In this document: piece after piece, positions 18,206 to 27,524 of the stretch
Numbering within the stretch: position 1 is the stretch's first letter
Layout: the number at the start of each line of letters is the position of its first letter
DNA from: BOG-931 sp963781725
Lineage (GTDB): Bacteria > Pseudomonadota > Alphaproteobacteria > Rhizobiales > Xanthobacteraceae
Assembly: GCA_963781725.1 (NCBI GenBank)
Contig: CAWAGV010000002.1
Location: 868,001 to 932,000 of the forward strand
Length of the DNA: 64,000 nucleotides
Reading direction: 5' to 3'
Notes under the pieces: model-generated
What the model saw: only the letters and a program-made list of their open reading frames with translations
Told to the model about the DNA's origin: nothing
Database searches by the model: none
Program-made: the position numbers and the translations under genes

Positions 18206-19246
18206 CTATTTTGCCCCGGTGTCCTTTTGCAGGATACCCGCGATCATCGCGATCTCGTTGCGGGCGTATTTGGGCAGACCGGCGCTGATCGAATTGCCCG
18301 AATTGAACGACGACTGGCCGGTCAGCACCTGGGCCGGCACCAGATTGTGCAGCACCGGCACGTTCTCATACTCGCGCTTCTTGTCGAGCAGATCGGCGCC
18401 GACCGCGATCGTCATGTAGGCCGTCACCACGGTCTTGTTGGGATCGGACGGATGGCCCTGGAGCACCGCCAGGAACTTGCCGAACCGCATCAGCTCGTTG
18501 ACGTAGAAAATATTCTGCTCGAGCACGCCGGTCACCGGCGTGTTGAGCGCCGTCAGTTGCTGCAGACCCGGCTGATCGACATCGCCCGGGCCAAGCGCCG
18601 ACAATTCACTCTCGAAATCGACATGGTCGCTGACTTTCTTCACGGTGTCGCGGATCTTGTTCACCAGCATGATGCCGAGCGGGATTTTCCCTTCCATCTT
18701 GTAGGTCGACATGATGCAGATCGAGGCCGTGCGCCCGGTACACCATTTGCGGTCGGGATTGGTGGTGTTGTCGTTCGAATCGGCGCGCAGCGGCGTCACC
18801 TTGTCGGCGGTGATCAGCGTGTGATTGATCGCCGGATCGATCTTTTCGAGAAACGGCAGCGTCACGTAGCGCGACAGGTCGATGCTGCCGGGCGCGCGGT
18901 CGAGAACGAAACGCGCCTGCGCGACATACATATAGAGCTTGCCGCTCGACGCTTCAGCCTCGCTGCTCGTGGGGCGCGGCGGTGGCTCGGTGTAGCCCGG
19001 AAACAGCGACAGGAATTTCTTCTGATCGGGATGCTTGGCCGCCCAGTCTTCAAACCGCGTTAGGTAGGCATCGCTGTCGGCGAGGTTGGTCCCGGAGTGA
19101 TCGGTGAAAGCGATGGTGGACGGCTTGAGCTGCGCGACATCGACCGCGGTTGCCGACGGCACGTCCTCGATACGGAAATCCTGCGCGCCGGCGGCGGAAA
19201 CAGAACCGAGCAGCGCCAAGAGCACAATCGCGTGCCGCGTCCACAT
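18206..19246 (-). CDS. Secreted protein of unknown function
   Basis: A 346-residue protein with a clear signal peptide, MWTRHAIVLLALLGSVSAAGA, whose likely cleavage is before QDFRIEDV. The mature part has no further membrane helix and contains a Cys pair in KWCTGRTASICIM that could form a disulfide. The start at 19246 places the signal peptide at the N-terminus; an ATG 12 codons upstream would spoil it. I recognise no family. It is convergent with the Bug gene and lies 32 bases downstream of the penicillin-binding protein gene on the same strand, so it may be in that transcript. Confidence 0.7.
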   Translation of the reverse strand: MWTRHAIVLLALLGSVSAAGAQDFRIEDVPSATAVDVAQLKPSTIAFTDHSGTNLADSDAYLTRFEDWAAKHPDQKKFLSLFPGYTEPPPRPTSSEAEASSGKLYMYVAQARFVLDRAPGSIDLSRYVTLPFLEKIDPAINHTLITADKVTPLRADSNDNTTNPDRKWCTGRTASICIMSTYKMEGKIPLGIMLVNKIRDTVKKVSDHVDFESELSALGPGDVDQPGLQQLTALNTPVTGVLEQNIFYVNELMRFGKFLAVLQGHPSDPNKTVVTAYMTIAVGADLLDKKREYENVPVLHNLVPAQVLTGQSSFNSGNSISAGLPKYARNEIAMIAGILQKDTGAK

Positions 19247-19278
19247 TCTAAATTCTTTCGCAAATAGCTTTGACGGAA

Positions 19279-22200
19279 TCAATTATACCGGCCGCCCCAA
19301 ATGGGGTTCGGATTGCGAACCGTAGGTGCAGGGGCAGGCTGGCCGAATAAAGGCAAGCCGAACAGGCCGCGCGGCGGCTGTTGCGGCGGCGGTGGCCCGC
19401 CCTGCCAGCCGGAGTTCGGGAAATAGGCCCGCCCGCCGTAGCGGTTGTCGTTGCCTTGGTAGTAGCCGTTGCTCTGATAATAGCCGTATTGATTCTGATC
19501 TCCGGGCGGCTGGTCGTAGCGCCCGGAATAGGCATCGTCGCGGGATACGATCTGATATTGGGTATCGGCCATCTGGCCGTCGGGACCGCGCCGGAAATGC
19601 TCGACGAAGTTGCCGCTGCCGGGCTGAGCGCTATTCGCATTGGCGTTGCCGCCAAACAGCGCAGCGAGGCCTCCGCTTTCATTGCGCGGATCGGGGCGTC
19701 CCACCGGATTGCCGCTCCAATAGTCGATCGGCATATCAACAATCTGCTTGCGTGTTTCCGGAGACGGTCCGGCGAGTAACGCCTTCGGGGCAATATGGTT
19801 GGCCCAGATCGCCTCGATAATCGGCTGGAAGATCGGCAGCGCAACCCGCGCGCCGGTCGCGTTAGAGCCGAGCGAGCGGCGTTTGCCATCGCCGTTGTCG
19901 TAGCCGACCCACACCGCAACCGTGACGTCGTTGGTAAAGCCGACGAACCAGCCGTCCACCCCATCCTCGGTGGTGCCGGTCTTGCCGGCGATGTAGGGCG
20001 ACAGGCCGCCGATCGCGCGCGCGGTGCCGCGCGCCACGACGCCCTGCAAGATGGTCTTGAGCTGATAGAAACTCACGCTATCGGCGGCGCTGATCGGCGA
20101 GAACAATGGCGCTGACGGGTAGGCGTAGACCGTCTTGCCGTTCAGCTCGATCGAATTCGATCGCATGCGGCTGCGGCCGCACGCCTTCATTGGCAACCGC
20201 GGCATAGAACGCGGCGAGGTCGATCATCCGCACCGGCTGTGCGCCAAGCACGAACGGATAGTAGCGGACGCAGTCGGTATAGATCTTCGCCGCCTTCGCG
20301 GTGGCGCAAACCGCGTCGAGGCTTTGCACCGGATCGGAACTGATGCCGCCGTCAAGCAGATGCGCGGTGACGATGTTCACCGAGTTCTCGAGTCCGCGCC
20401 GCAGCGTGTAGACGCCGCCCTGGTTGTAGTCGGCGTTGCGCGGCGACCAGTAATCCTCCGGCCGGTCGTAGCTGTTGCCGTTGCTGATAATGAGGTCACG
20501 GCCGATCGAGCTCGACCCGATCGGCGGCAGCGTCAGCGGCTCGTTCGGCACCAGCGTATTCGGCTGCAATCCGCTTTGTAGCGCGGTGAGATAGGTCAGC
20601 GGCTTGATCGCCGAGCCGGGCTGCCGCTGCGTCTGCCAGGTGCGATTAAGCTGGCTCAATGGATAGGAGAAGCTGCCGGCCATGGCGAGGATGCGGCCGG
20701 TCTTGTTCTCCAGCACCAGCGCCGCGCCCTGCACGGTCGGCCGCACGCGAAGCTGCGCCGAGCCAGTGTTGACGGCGACCGGCTTTGCCGGCTTCGGCTT
20801 CCCGGTCCGCGGGTCGATCACGACGGGCCGCGGCTCGCTCGGTGCCGGTCCACTGGCCTTCACGTAAACCACGTCATACAGGCCGAGACCGCGCCGGGCG
20901 TCCGAGCCCGCCCCGGTCAGCGGCACGATCCGGCCGTCCGGCAAGCCGACACGGAGCGTGTTGTCGCCCTTTTTCGGGTCACCCTTCTGCACGATCACCG
21001 CCGGCGTCCAGTGCACGTCGTAGAGCGGCAGCCTCATCTCCTTGAGCGCCTGCTGCCACGCCGGAATGCCGGAGGTGCCGGCGCCGAGCTTCTTGATGGC
21101 ATCGGTGAGATTGGCTTCCGGCCCGCGGAACACGACGCGACCGGCGGAGATTTCGTATTGAGCCAGGCCTTCCTGCAGCGCCGCTTCGGTCTCGCGTTGT
21201 AATTGCGCATTCACCGTGGAATGCACCGTGTAGGATTTCGCCGTCAGGCTGTCGACGCCGTCGGTTTTCGAACTCGCGGCCGACGAAATCGACAAGGCCA
21301 AAACCAGTATCGCGATGCGGCATCTTGAAGACCGCAAGCTTCGGCAATGCCGAAGCGGCCGCGGTCTTTTGCCCGGCATCGATCACGCCGTCGTCCTGCA
21401 TGCGCCCCAGCACGTAGTTGAGACGATCTTTGGCGCGATCCGGATGGCGGTCCGGATTGAAAAAGCTCGGTCCCTTGAGCAGGCCGGCCAGCATCGCGCC
21501 TTCGCCCAGCGAAAGGTCTTTCGCCGGTTTGCCGAAGTAGCTGCGCGCCGCCATCTCGATGCCCCATGACGCGCGGCCGAGATAGGCGGAGTTCATATAG
21601 AGTTCGAGAATTTCGTTCTTGCTGAGCGTGTGCTCAAGCCGCGAGGCAACAATCATCTCGCGGATCTTGCGCTCGTAGCTGACATCGTCGCCGACCAGCA
21701 GGTTCTTCACCACCTGCTGCGTGATGGTCGAACCACCCTGCGGCCGGCCGGGTTCGGCAAGATTGCCGATGAAGGCGCGGATGATGCCGCGCTCGTCCAC
21801 GCCGTGATGCTGATAGAAGCGGCGATCCTCGGCGGCGATGAAAGCCTTCTGCACATAGTCGGGCACGTCCGACAGCGGTACCCAGACCCGGCGATTGCGG
21901 GGCTCGAACACGTCGGCATAGTGATCGCCGGCGCCGTCAGTCACTGTAGTCATGCCGGGCAATTGCTTGCCCTTCAGCCGCGCCGGATCCGGCAGATCGG
22001 TCACCGCCTGATCGTAGAACCTGATGACATCGCCGAGATCGACAACCGGCGTATCGATTTTTTCGTTCTTGCAGAACTGATGGTAAGCGGTGTTGAGGTC
22101 GGCGAAATTCAGGCCGTGTAGCGCCTTGATGTCAGTGCCGAGCGTCTTCGGATCGTCCATCGCGGTCGAGATCAGGTCATCGAGATTGATCGAACTCGAT

Positions 22201-22362
22201 GTCGAAGGCCTGACGCATGTGCGCACAACCGTCGCGCAGCAATTGCACCACCTCGTCCTGGTCCTTCACAGGATCGAACTGCGTTTTCACGGAATCCGGG
22301 TGGGTCGTGACCTGGCTGAGCGTCAGCGCGGTCGCAAAGACCTTGACAAGAATGCTGTCCAT
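19279..22362 (-). CDS. Bifunctional class A penicillin-binding protein (three apparent frameshifts)
   Basis: A peptidoglycan synthase with a glycosyltransferase domain (catalytic Glu178 in AEDRRFYQHHGVD; QGGSTITQQVVKN near 208-220) and a transpeptidase domain (SxxK in PGSAIK near 583, SVN near 662, KTG in AGKTGTTEDG near 794). A Gly/Tyr/Gln/Pro-rich tail of about 130 residues ends the protein. The frame breaks at 22190-22198, 21268-21276 and 20151-20159. Removing one base at each yields IESINLDD, GRESKTDG and HAIESIELNG, and one 1026-residue protein with no internal stop. All catalytic motifs are kept, so I infer an intact gene with three inserted bases in this sequence. No strong N-terminal membrane anchor is visible. 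Confidence 0.9.
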
Positions 22363-22548
22363 GGGGACGTCGGGACAACCCGGTTTGGGGGACGCAACTC
22401 TACGTGCAATCGCGATTATAGCGATCTGATCCTTACAAAAAGACTTTTTTGCGGGATGGCCGTGGACACTTTGCGAAACCACGCGAATCGGCTGTTCTTG
22501 CCGCCCAGCCGGTTGGCCCGGACCGGCCGATGACCAAGGACAATCGCC

Positions 22549-22734
22549 ATGCTCTGCGACACCTGCCGATGGACCGAGCGGCCCGGCTTCGTTCGCCGCC
22601 AGCCTGCAACAGCCACGCAACAACAGGGGGACGGGCTGGATTTCATCCCCTGCCCGGAATGCGGCGGCCAGGCGGTGGCGCATTGCTGCGAGGGACTGTG
22701 CGAGCAGCCGGAACCGTCGGAGCGAAGTGGGTAA
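22549..22734 (+). CDS. Small Cys-rich (zinc-ribbon-like) protein
   Basis: A 61-residue protein beginning MLCDTCRWTERPGF. The pairs CDTC (residues 3-6) and CPECGG (near 39-44), with CCEGLC near 49-54, suggest a zinc-binding fold. It has no signal peptide or membrane segment. It is divergent from the penicillin-binding protein gene and ends 4 bases before the convergent AmpG-like gene. The opposite strand here is not coding, which supports a real gene. The function is unknown. Confidence 0.55.
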   Translation: MLCDTCRWTERPGFVRRQPATATQQQGDGLDFIPCPECGGQAVAHCCEGLCEQPEPSERSG

Positions 22735-22738
22735 GCGC

Positions 22739-24085
22739 TTACTTCTTCTCCGGCATCAAACCGTTGAAATGCCCGCGCTTCTGCAACCAGGCCAGCAGCA
22801 ACAGCGCCGGCAGGCCGGCCAGCGAACAGATGGCAAAAAACCACACCCAGCCGACCGCGGCCGCAATATAGCCGGCGCCTGACGACAGATAGGTTCGCCC
22901 GAAAGCCGCAAGCGCGGTGAGCAGCGCATATTGTGTCGCGGTGTGCAGCGGATTGCGGCACAGCGCGGAGAGGTAAGCGACGAAGATCACCGTGCCGATC
23001 GCGCTGGTGAAGTTTTCCGCAATAATCGCAAAGGTCAGCCAGGCCGCATTGAGGCCGACGACGGCCTGCCATGAGAACGCCAGATTGGCCAAGGCTTGCA
23101 GCAACCCGCCGATCAAAAGGCTGGCCGGCAGCGAATAGGCCCGCGCCACGAATCCGCCGGCGAAACCGCCGATCAGCGTCGCCGCCAGACCGACGCCCTT
23201 GATGATCGCGGCATATTCGTTGCGCGAAAATCCGAGGTCGATCACGAACGGCGCGGTCATCGCGCCGGACAGCGCATCGGTGAATTTGTAGAGCACCACA
23301 AAGACCAGCGCGACGAGGGCCAAGTCGCGCGACAGGAACTCGGAGAACGCGCCGATCGCCGCCTCGATGACGCGCGCTAGAGAGCTTTCGCGCGCGTGAA
23401 CCGCATCGGCCTGCGCCGATTTTTCCGGTTCGCGCGCCACCAGCGTCGTCGCCACGCCGATCAGCACCAGCGCCGCCATCACCATGTAGCCGGCGCGCCA
23501 TGCATCGTGATGATCGAGGCCGGCGCTCTGAAAGCCGCTGACGATGAACAACGCGCCGGCGGTCGAGGCCAGCATGCCGATGCGGTAGGCCGCGACATAG
23601 GACGCCATGCCGGCCGCCTGCTCGCTCTCGTTCAGGCTCTCGACGCGAAACGCGTCGACAATGATGTCCTGTGTCGCCGACATCGCTGCCACCAGCAGCG
23701 CGCCGAAGGCCACCAGTAGCGGCGAAGCCGCCGGATCGCACAGCGCCAGAAACACGATCGCCACGATCAGCAGAAACTGCGACAGCAGCAGCCAGCCGCG
23801 GCGGCGTCCGAACAAGCGCGACAGCACCGGCACATCGAGCGCATCGATGACCGGCGCCCACAGGAATTTGACCGTATATGGCGTGCCGACCAGCGCGAAC
23901 AGGCCGATGGTGCCGAGATTGACGCCGGACTCGGTCATCCACACCAGCAACGTCGAGCCGGACAGCGCCAGCGGCAGGCCGGACGAGAAGCCGAGGAACA
24001 GGACGATGAGGACGCGGCGCTTGAGATAGACGGCGAGCGTATCCGCCACCCTCCCGCGCGCCACGGGAGAGGATGTTCGACTCAC
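22739..24085 (-). CDS. AmpG-like MFS transporter
   Basis: A 448-residue membrane protein with about 12 helices. It begins, after a short leader, LAVYLKRRVLIVLFLGFSSG and LPLALSGSTLLVWMTESG, a typical AmpG-family start. AmpG imports anhydro-muropeptides for cell-wall recycling; the exact substrate of this paralogue is not provable from sequence. The GTG at 24085 overlaps the restored rmuC stop in GTGA, pointing to translational coupling; a GTG 12 codons later is an alternative start. In the sequence as given, the frame runs on from rmuC without a stop, which falsely suggests a fusion protein. Confidence 0.82.
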   Translation of the reverse strand: MSRTSSPVARGRVADTLAVYLKRRVLIVLFLGFSSGLPLALSGSTLLVWMTESGVNLGTIGLFALVGTPYTVKFLWAPVIDALDVPVLSRLFGRRRGWLLLSQFLLIVAIVFLALCDPAASPLLVAFGALLVAAMSATQDIIVDAFRVESLNESEQAAGMASYVAAYRIGMLASTAGALFIVSGFQSAGLDHHDAWRAGYMVMAALVLIGVATTLVAREPEKSAQADAVHARESSLARVIEAAIGAFSEFLSRDLALVALVFVVLYKFTDALSGAMTAPFVIDLGFSRNEYAAIIKGVGLAATLIGGFAGGFVARAYSLPASLLIGGLLQALANLAFSWQAVVGLNAAWLTFAIIAENFTSAIGTVIFVAYLSALCRNPLHTATQYALLTALAAFGRTYLSSGAGYIAAAVGWVWFFAICSLAGLPALLLLAWLQKRGHFNGLMPEKK

Positions 24086-25201
24086 TCCCCGGCCTCCAGC
24101 CTGCGGATCGGCGCGGCGATCACATTCGAACTCGGCAGAATTGTTATCGCCGACATCAACTTGCTGAATCTTCTCGCCACGGCTTTCGATCTTCTCGACG
24201 GAGACGATGGATTGCCGGATATCCTCGCTCGCCTGGTTGAAATGCGCCTGAAGCTTGCGGACGCGATCGCCCAACAAGCTGACGTCCTTCACCAGCCGGC
24301 CAACCTCATCCTGGATTTTGTCAGCCGCCTCGCGCATGCGGGCGTCTTTCTGGTTTTGCTGAACCAGCGCGATAGCCAGCATGAGCAGCGACGGCGACAT
24401 CAGGACGACGCGCGCACGATAAGCCTTCTGGACGAGATCGTCGAAACTATCGCTGACCTCGGCGTAAACCGCCTCCGATGGCACGAACATCAGCGCGAAG
24501 TCCTGGGTTTCCCCCGGTATCAGGTACTTTCCGGCGATGTCGGCAATGTGCTTGCCTATATCCGTGCGCAACCGCTGGCCGGCGAGCTTGCGCTCCTCGT
24601 CGGACTTGGCCTCCCGGTAGGCGGTAACGCTTTCAAGCGGGAATTTGGCGTCGATGACCAGCGCCCGGTTGTCGGGCATGAACACGCAACAGTCTGGCCG
24701 GGTTCGGTTCGACAGCGTGTGCTGAAATGCGTAGGCGCCTTTCGGCAGACAATCCTGGACGATCAATTCCATCCGCCATTGCCCGAACGCGCCACGCTCC
24801 TGCTTGTTGGCGAGCACGCTTTGCAACGACGTGACCTGCGTCGCCAGCGTGGTGATGTTCTTCTGCGCGCTGTCGATGACACCGAGCCGTTCGTGCAGTT
24901 TTTGCAGGTTCTCCGAGGTGTGCTGCGTGGTCTTTTGCAGCGACTCGCCGAGCCGGTGGGTGACACTGTCCAGCCGCTCATTGACCGCGTTCTGAAGCTG
25001 CGATTGCCGGTCGCCAAGCATCCGGATCATGGCTTCAAGCCGCTGCGCGGCGGCGCTTTGCGCCTGCGCCAGTTCGGCCATGACATCGTCGTGCGGCTCG
25101 ACAGGCTTGCGGCTGCGCACCAGCACCACAACCATGACCGCCACGGCGGCCAGCGCCACCACGACGGCAATCACCGCAAGGATCGGCATCATCTCGGTCA
25201 T
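24082..25201 (-). CDS. rmuC: RmuC-family DNA recombination protein (apparent +1 frameshift near its end)
   Basis: RmuC proteins limit certain DNA rearrangements and carry a nuclease-like core. A single N-terminal helix (residues 4-28) is followed by a coiled-coil region (about 35-130). The conserved core follows, with GQWRMELIVQDCLPKGAYAF, PDNRALVIDAKFPLESV and FALMFVPSEAVYAEV. The frame shifts at 24126-24134 (TCGAACTCG). Removing one A gives AESNVIAAPIRRLEAGE and a TGA at 24084-24082, for a normal 372-residue protein. Without that repair the frame runs into the AmpG-like gene. It is divergent from def. Confidence 0.9.
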
Positions 25202-25339
25202 CCGGTGACCTTAAGGCGATTCGGGTTAAGCTAGAACGAAGAGCGAACGGTGATAGCCGGTCAGGTCCGGCGGCGCAACGGGAATGGGGTGAAAAACCGC
25301 CGATTGACCCCGCTTTCCGCACCCCTTACATCGCGAAAC

Positions 25340-25855
25340 ATGGCGATCCACGAAATCATCAAGATTCCCGACAAGCGGCTGCGCCAGGTGTCCGAGCCGG
25401 TGAAGAAGGTCGACGCCGCTATCCGCAAGCTGGTCGATGACATGTTCGAGACCATGTACAAGGCACCCGGCATCGGGCTTGCCGCGATCCAGATCGGCGT
25501 CGCCAAGCGGGTCGTCACCATGGACCTGTCGAAGAAAGAGGACGATCACAAGCCGCAGGTGTTCATCAATCCGGAGCTGGTCTGGCAATCCGACAAAAAG
25601 GCGACGCGCGAAGAAGGCTGCCTGTCGATTCCGGATTATTACGAAGAGGTGGAGCGGCCGGCCGAGGTCAAGGTCAAATACCTCGATCTCGACGGCAAGA
25701 CCCATGAGATCGAAGCCAGCGGGCTGATGGCGACGTGCTTGCAGCACGAGATCGATCATACCAACGGCGTGCTGTTCATCGATTATCTCTCAAAACTCAA
25801 ACGCGACCGCATCACCAAGAAGTTCACCAAGGCAGCAAAGAAGACGGAGGCGTAA
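25340..25855 (+). CDS. def: Peptide deformylase
   Basis: Removes the N-formyl group from nascent proteins in the cytoplasm. The three metal and catalytic motifs are present in this 171-residue protein: GIGLAAIQIG (near residues 46-55), EEGCLSIP (near 93-100) and CLQHEIDHTNG (near 134-144). The length is normal. It is the first gene of def-fmt-truA, with fmt starting at the next base after the stop. Confidence 0.98.
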   Translation: MAIHEIIKIPDKRLRQVSEPVKKVDAAIRKLVDDMFETMYKAPGIGLAAIQIGVAKRVVTMDLSKKEDDHKPQVFINPELVWQSDKKATREEGCLSIPDYYEEVERPAEVKVKYLDLDGKTHEIEASGLMATCLQHEIDHTNGVLFIDYLSKLKRDRITKKFTKAAKKTEA

Positions 25856-26782
25856 TTGCCGCTCCGCCTCGTCTTCATGGGCACGCCGGATTTCGCGGTG
25901 CCGACGCTCATTGAGCTCGCCGGCGGCGGTCATGATATCGCGGCGGTTTACACCCGTGCGCCCAAACCGGCCGGCCGGCGCGGGCTGGAAACCACACCAA
26001 GCCCGGTTGCGCGTGAAGCCGAACGGCTGAAGCTCCCGATTTTCACACCAAAGACTCTGAAAGATGCCGAGGCGGCGGACGCGATGCGCGCGCATGGAGC
26101 CGACGCTGCGGTCGTGGTCGCCTATGGGCTGATTTTGCCACGATCAATTTTGGATTTGTTTCCACGCAGATGCTTTAACGTTCACGCATCGCGATTGCCT
26201 CGGTGGCGCGGCGCGGCGCCGATCAATCGCGCCGTCATGGCCGGCGACAGAAAGACGGGCGTCATGGTGATGAGGATGGAGGAAGGCCTGGATACCGGCC
26301 CGACCGTCAGACAAAAGACCATCAAAATCAGTCCTGATATGACCGCTGGCGAATTGCATGACGCCTTGGCACCTCTCGGCGCCGATCTAATGCTCGACGC
26401 GCTTTCTGCGCTTGAAAAGGGCACGCTGAGAATTAAGCGGCAATCGGATTTGGACGTGACATACGCCAGCAAGATCGACAAGAATGAAACCCGGATCGAT
26501 TGGTCCAAACCTTGGAACGAAGTCCACGATCATTGCCGCGGGCTGTCGCCATTTCCCGGCGCGTGGTGCGAAATGCCCGGCGCCGGGCGCGTCAAGATCC
26601 TGCACACGACTAAAGGCAACGGCAGCGGGCAGCCGGGCTGCGTCCTTGACGAGAAACTGACGGTGGCCTGCGGCAGCGGCGCGGTGCGCATCGTCGAATT
26701 GCAGCGCGCTGGCGGCAAACCCATGCCGGCGGAAGAATTCCTGCGCGGCACGCCGGTCGCGCCGGCAACCGTGCTGGGCTGA
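25856..26782 (+). CDS. fmt: Methionyl-tRNA formyltransferase (TTG start)
   Basis: Formylates initiator methionyl-tRNA using 10-formyl-tetrahydrofolate. The 308-residue protein begins PLRLVFMGTPDFAVPTL and has the ARLPRWRGAAPINRA-type motif (read as ASRLPRWRGAAPINRAVM near residues 109-126). The TTG at 25856 directly abuts the def stop and has GGAGG 6 bases upstream. Starting at the next ATG would cut into the first beta strand, so TTG is preferred. It is functionally paired with def. Confidence 0.97.
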   Translation: MPLRLVFMGTPDFAVPTLIELAGGGHDIAAVYTRAPKPAGRRGLETTPSPVAREAERLKLPIFTPKTLKDAEAADAMRAHGADAAVVVAYGLILPRSILDLFPRRCFNVHASRLPRWRGAAPINRAVMAGDRKTGVMVMRMEEGLDTGPTVRQKTIKISPDMTAGELHDALAPLGADLMLDALSALEKGTLRIKRQSDLDVTYASKIDKNETRIDWSKPWNEVHDHCRGLSPFPGAWCEMPGAGRVKILHTTKGNGSGQPGCVLDEKLTVACGSGAVRIVELQRAGGKPMPAEEFLRGTPVAPATVLG

Positions 26783-26786
26783 AACC

Positions 26787-27524
26787 GTGCCACGCTACAA
26801 GCTCACCATCGAATATGACGGCACGCCCTATGTCGGCTGGCAGATGCAGGACAACGGCGCGACCGTGCAGGGCGAACTGACCGCAGCAATCGCGGCCTTC
26901 ACCGGCGAGCGCGTCACCGTGAACGGCGCCGGCCGTACCGATGCCGGCGTCCATGCGCTCGGCCAGGTGGCGCACATCGATCTCGGTAAGGACTGGGACA
27001 GCGACAACGTGCGCGACGCGATGAATTTTCATCTGCGGCCGCGGCCGATCTCGGTGCTGGCGGCCGAGAAAGTCGAGGACAGTTTCGACGCGCGATTTTC
27101 GGCGCTCAAACGCCACTACCTTTATCGGATCAGCAACCGCCGCGCCGATCTGGCACTCGACCAGGGCCGCGTGTGGCGCGTGCCACGCCGCCTCGATGCC
27201 GCGGCGATGCAGGCGGCCGCGCAGCAGCTCATCGGCAAGCACGATTTCACCACGTTCCGCTCCACCGAATGCCAGGCGGCCTCGCCGGTGAAGACGCTCG
27301 ACCGCCTCGACATCGCCCGCGACGGCGACAACGTGAACGTCACCGCCTCGGCGCGCTCATTCCTGCAGCATCAGGTGCGTTCGATGGTCGGCTCGCTGGT
27401 CCATGTCGGGGAGGGCAAATGGAGCGCCGCCGATCTCACCGCGGCGCTCGAAGCGTGCGACCGCACCCGTTGCGGCCAGGTTGCGCCGCCGCACGGACTC
27501 TATCTGGTGCGGGTCGATTACTAG
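26787..27524 (+). CDS. truA: tRNA pseudouridine(38-40) synthase (GTG start)
   Basis: A 245-residue tRNA-modifying enzyme. It has the N-terminal YKLTIEYDGTPYVGWQMQ and the catalytic aspartate in GAGRTDAGVHALGQVAH (near residues 48-64). HYLYRISNRRAD and the C-terminal RSFLQHQVRSMVGSL are also typical. A GTG at 26787 is the start, 4 bases after fmt. Its TAG stop shares the bases CTAG with the stop of the convergent dapE gene. Confidence 0.97.
   Translation: MPRYKLTIEYDGTPYVGWQMQDNGATVQGELTAAIAAFTGERVTVNGAGRTDAGVHALGQVAHIDLGKDWDSDNVRDAMNFHLRPRPISVLAAEKVEDSFDARFSALKRHYLYRISNRRADLALDQGRVWRVPRRLDAAAMQAAAQQLIGKHDFTTFRSTECQAASPVKTLDRLDIARDGDNVNVTASARSFLQHQVRSMVGSLVHVGEGKWSAADLTAALEACDRTRCGQVAPPHGLYLVRVDY

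Noticed and set aside
22416..23942. A 508-codon frame on the same strand as the AmpG-like gene
   Set aside because: It is an out-of-frame reading of the transporter, full of Arg and Ala, without motifs.
22739..25201. An 820-residue RmuC-transporter fusion protein as a novel architecture
   Set aside because: It depends on one inserted base at 24126-24134 of the kind seen at five other breaks; repair gives two normal coupled genes.
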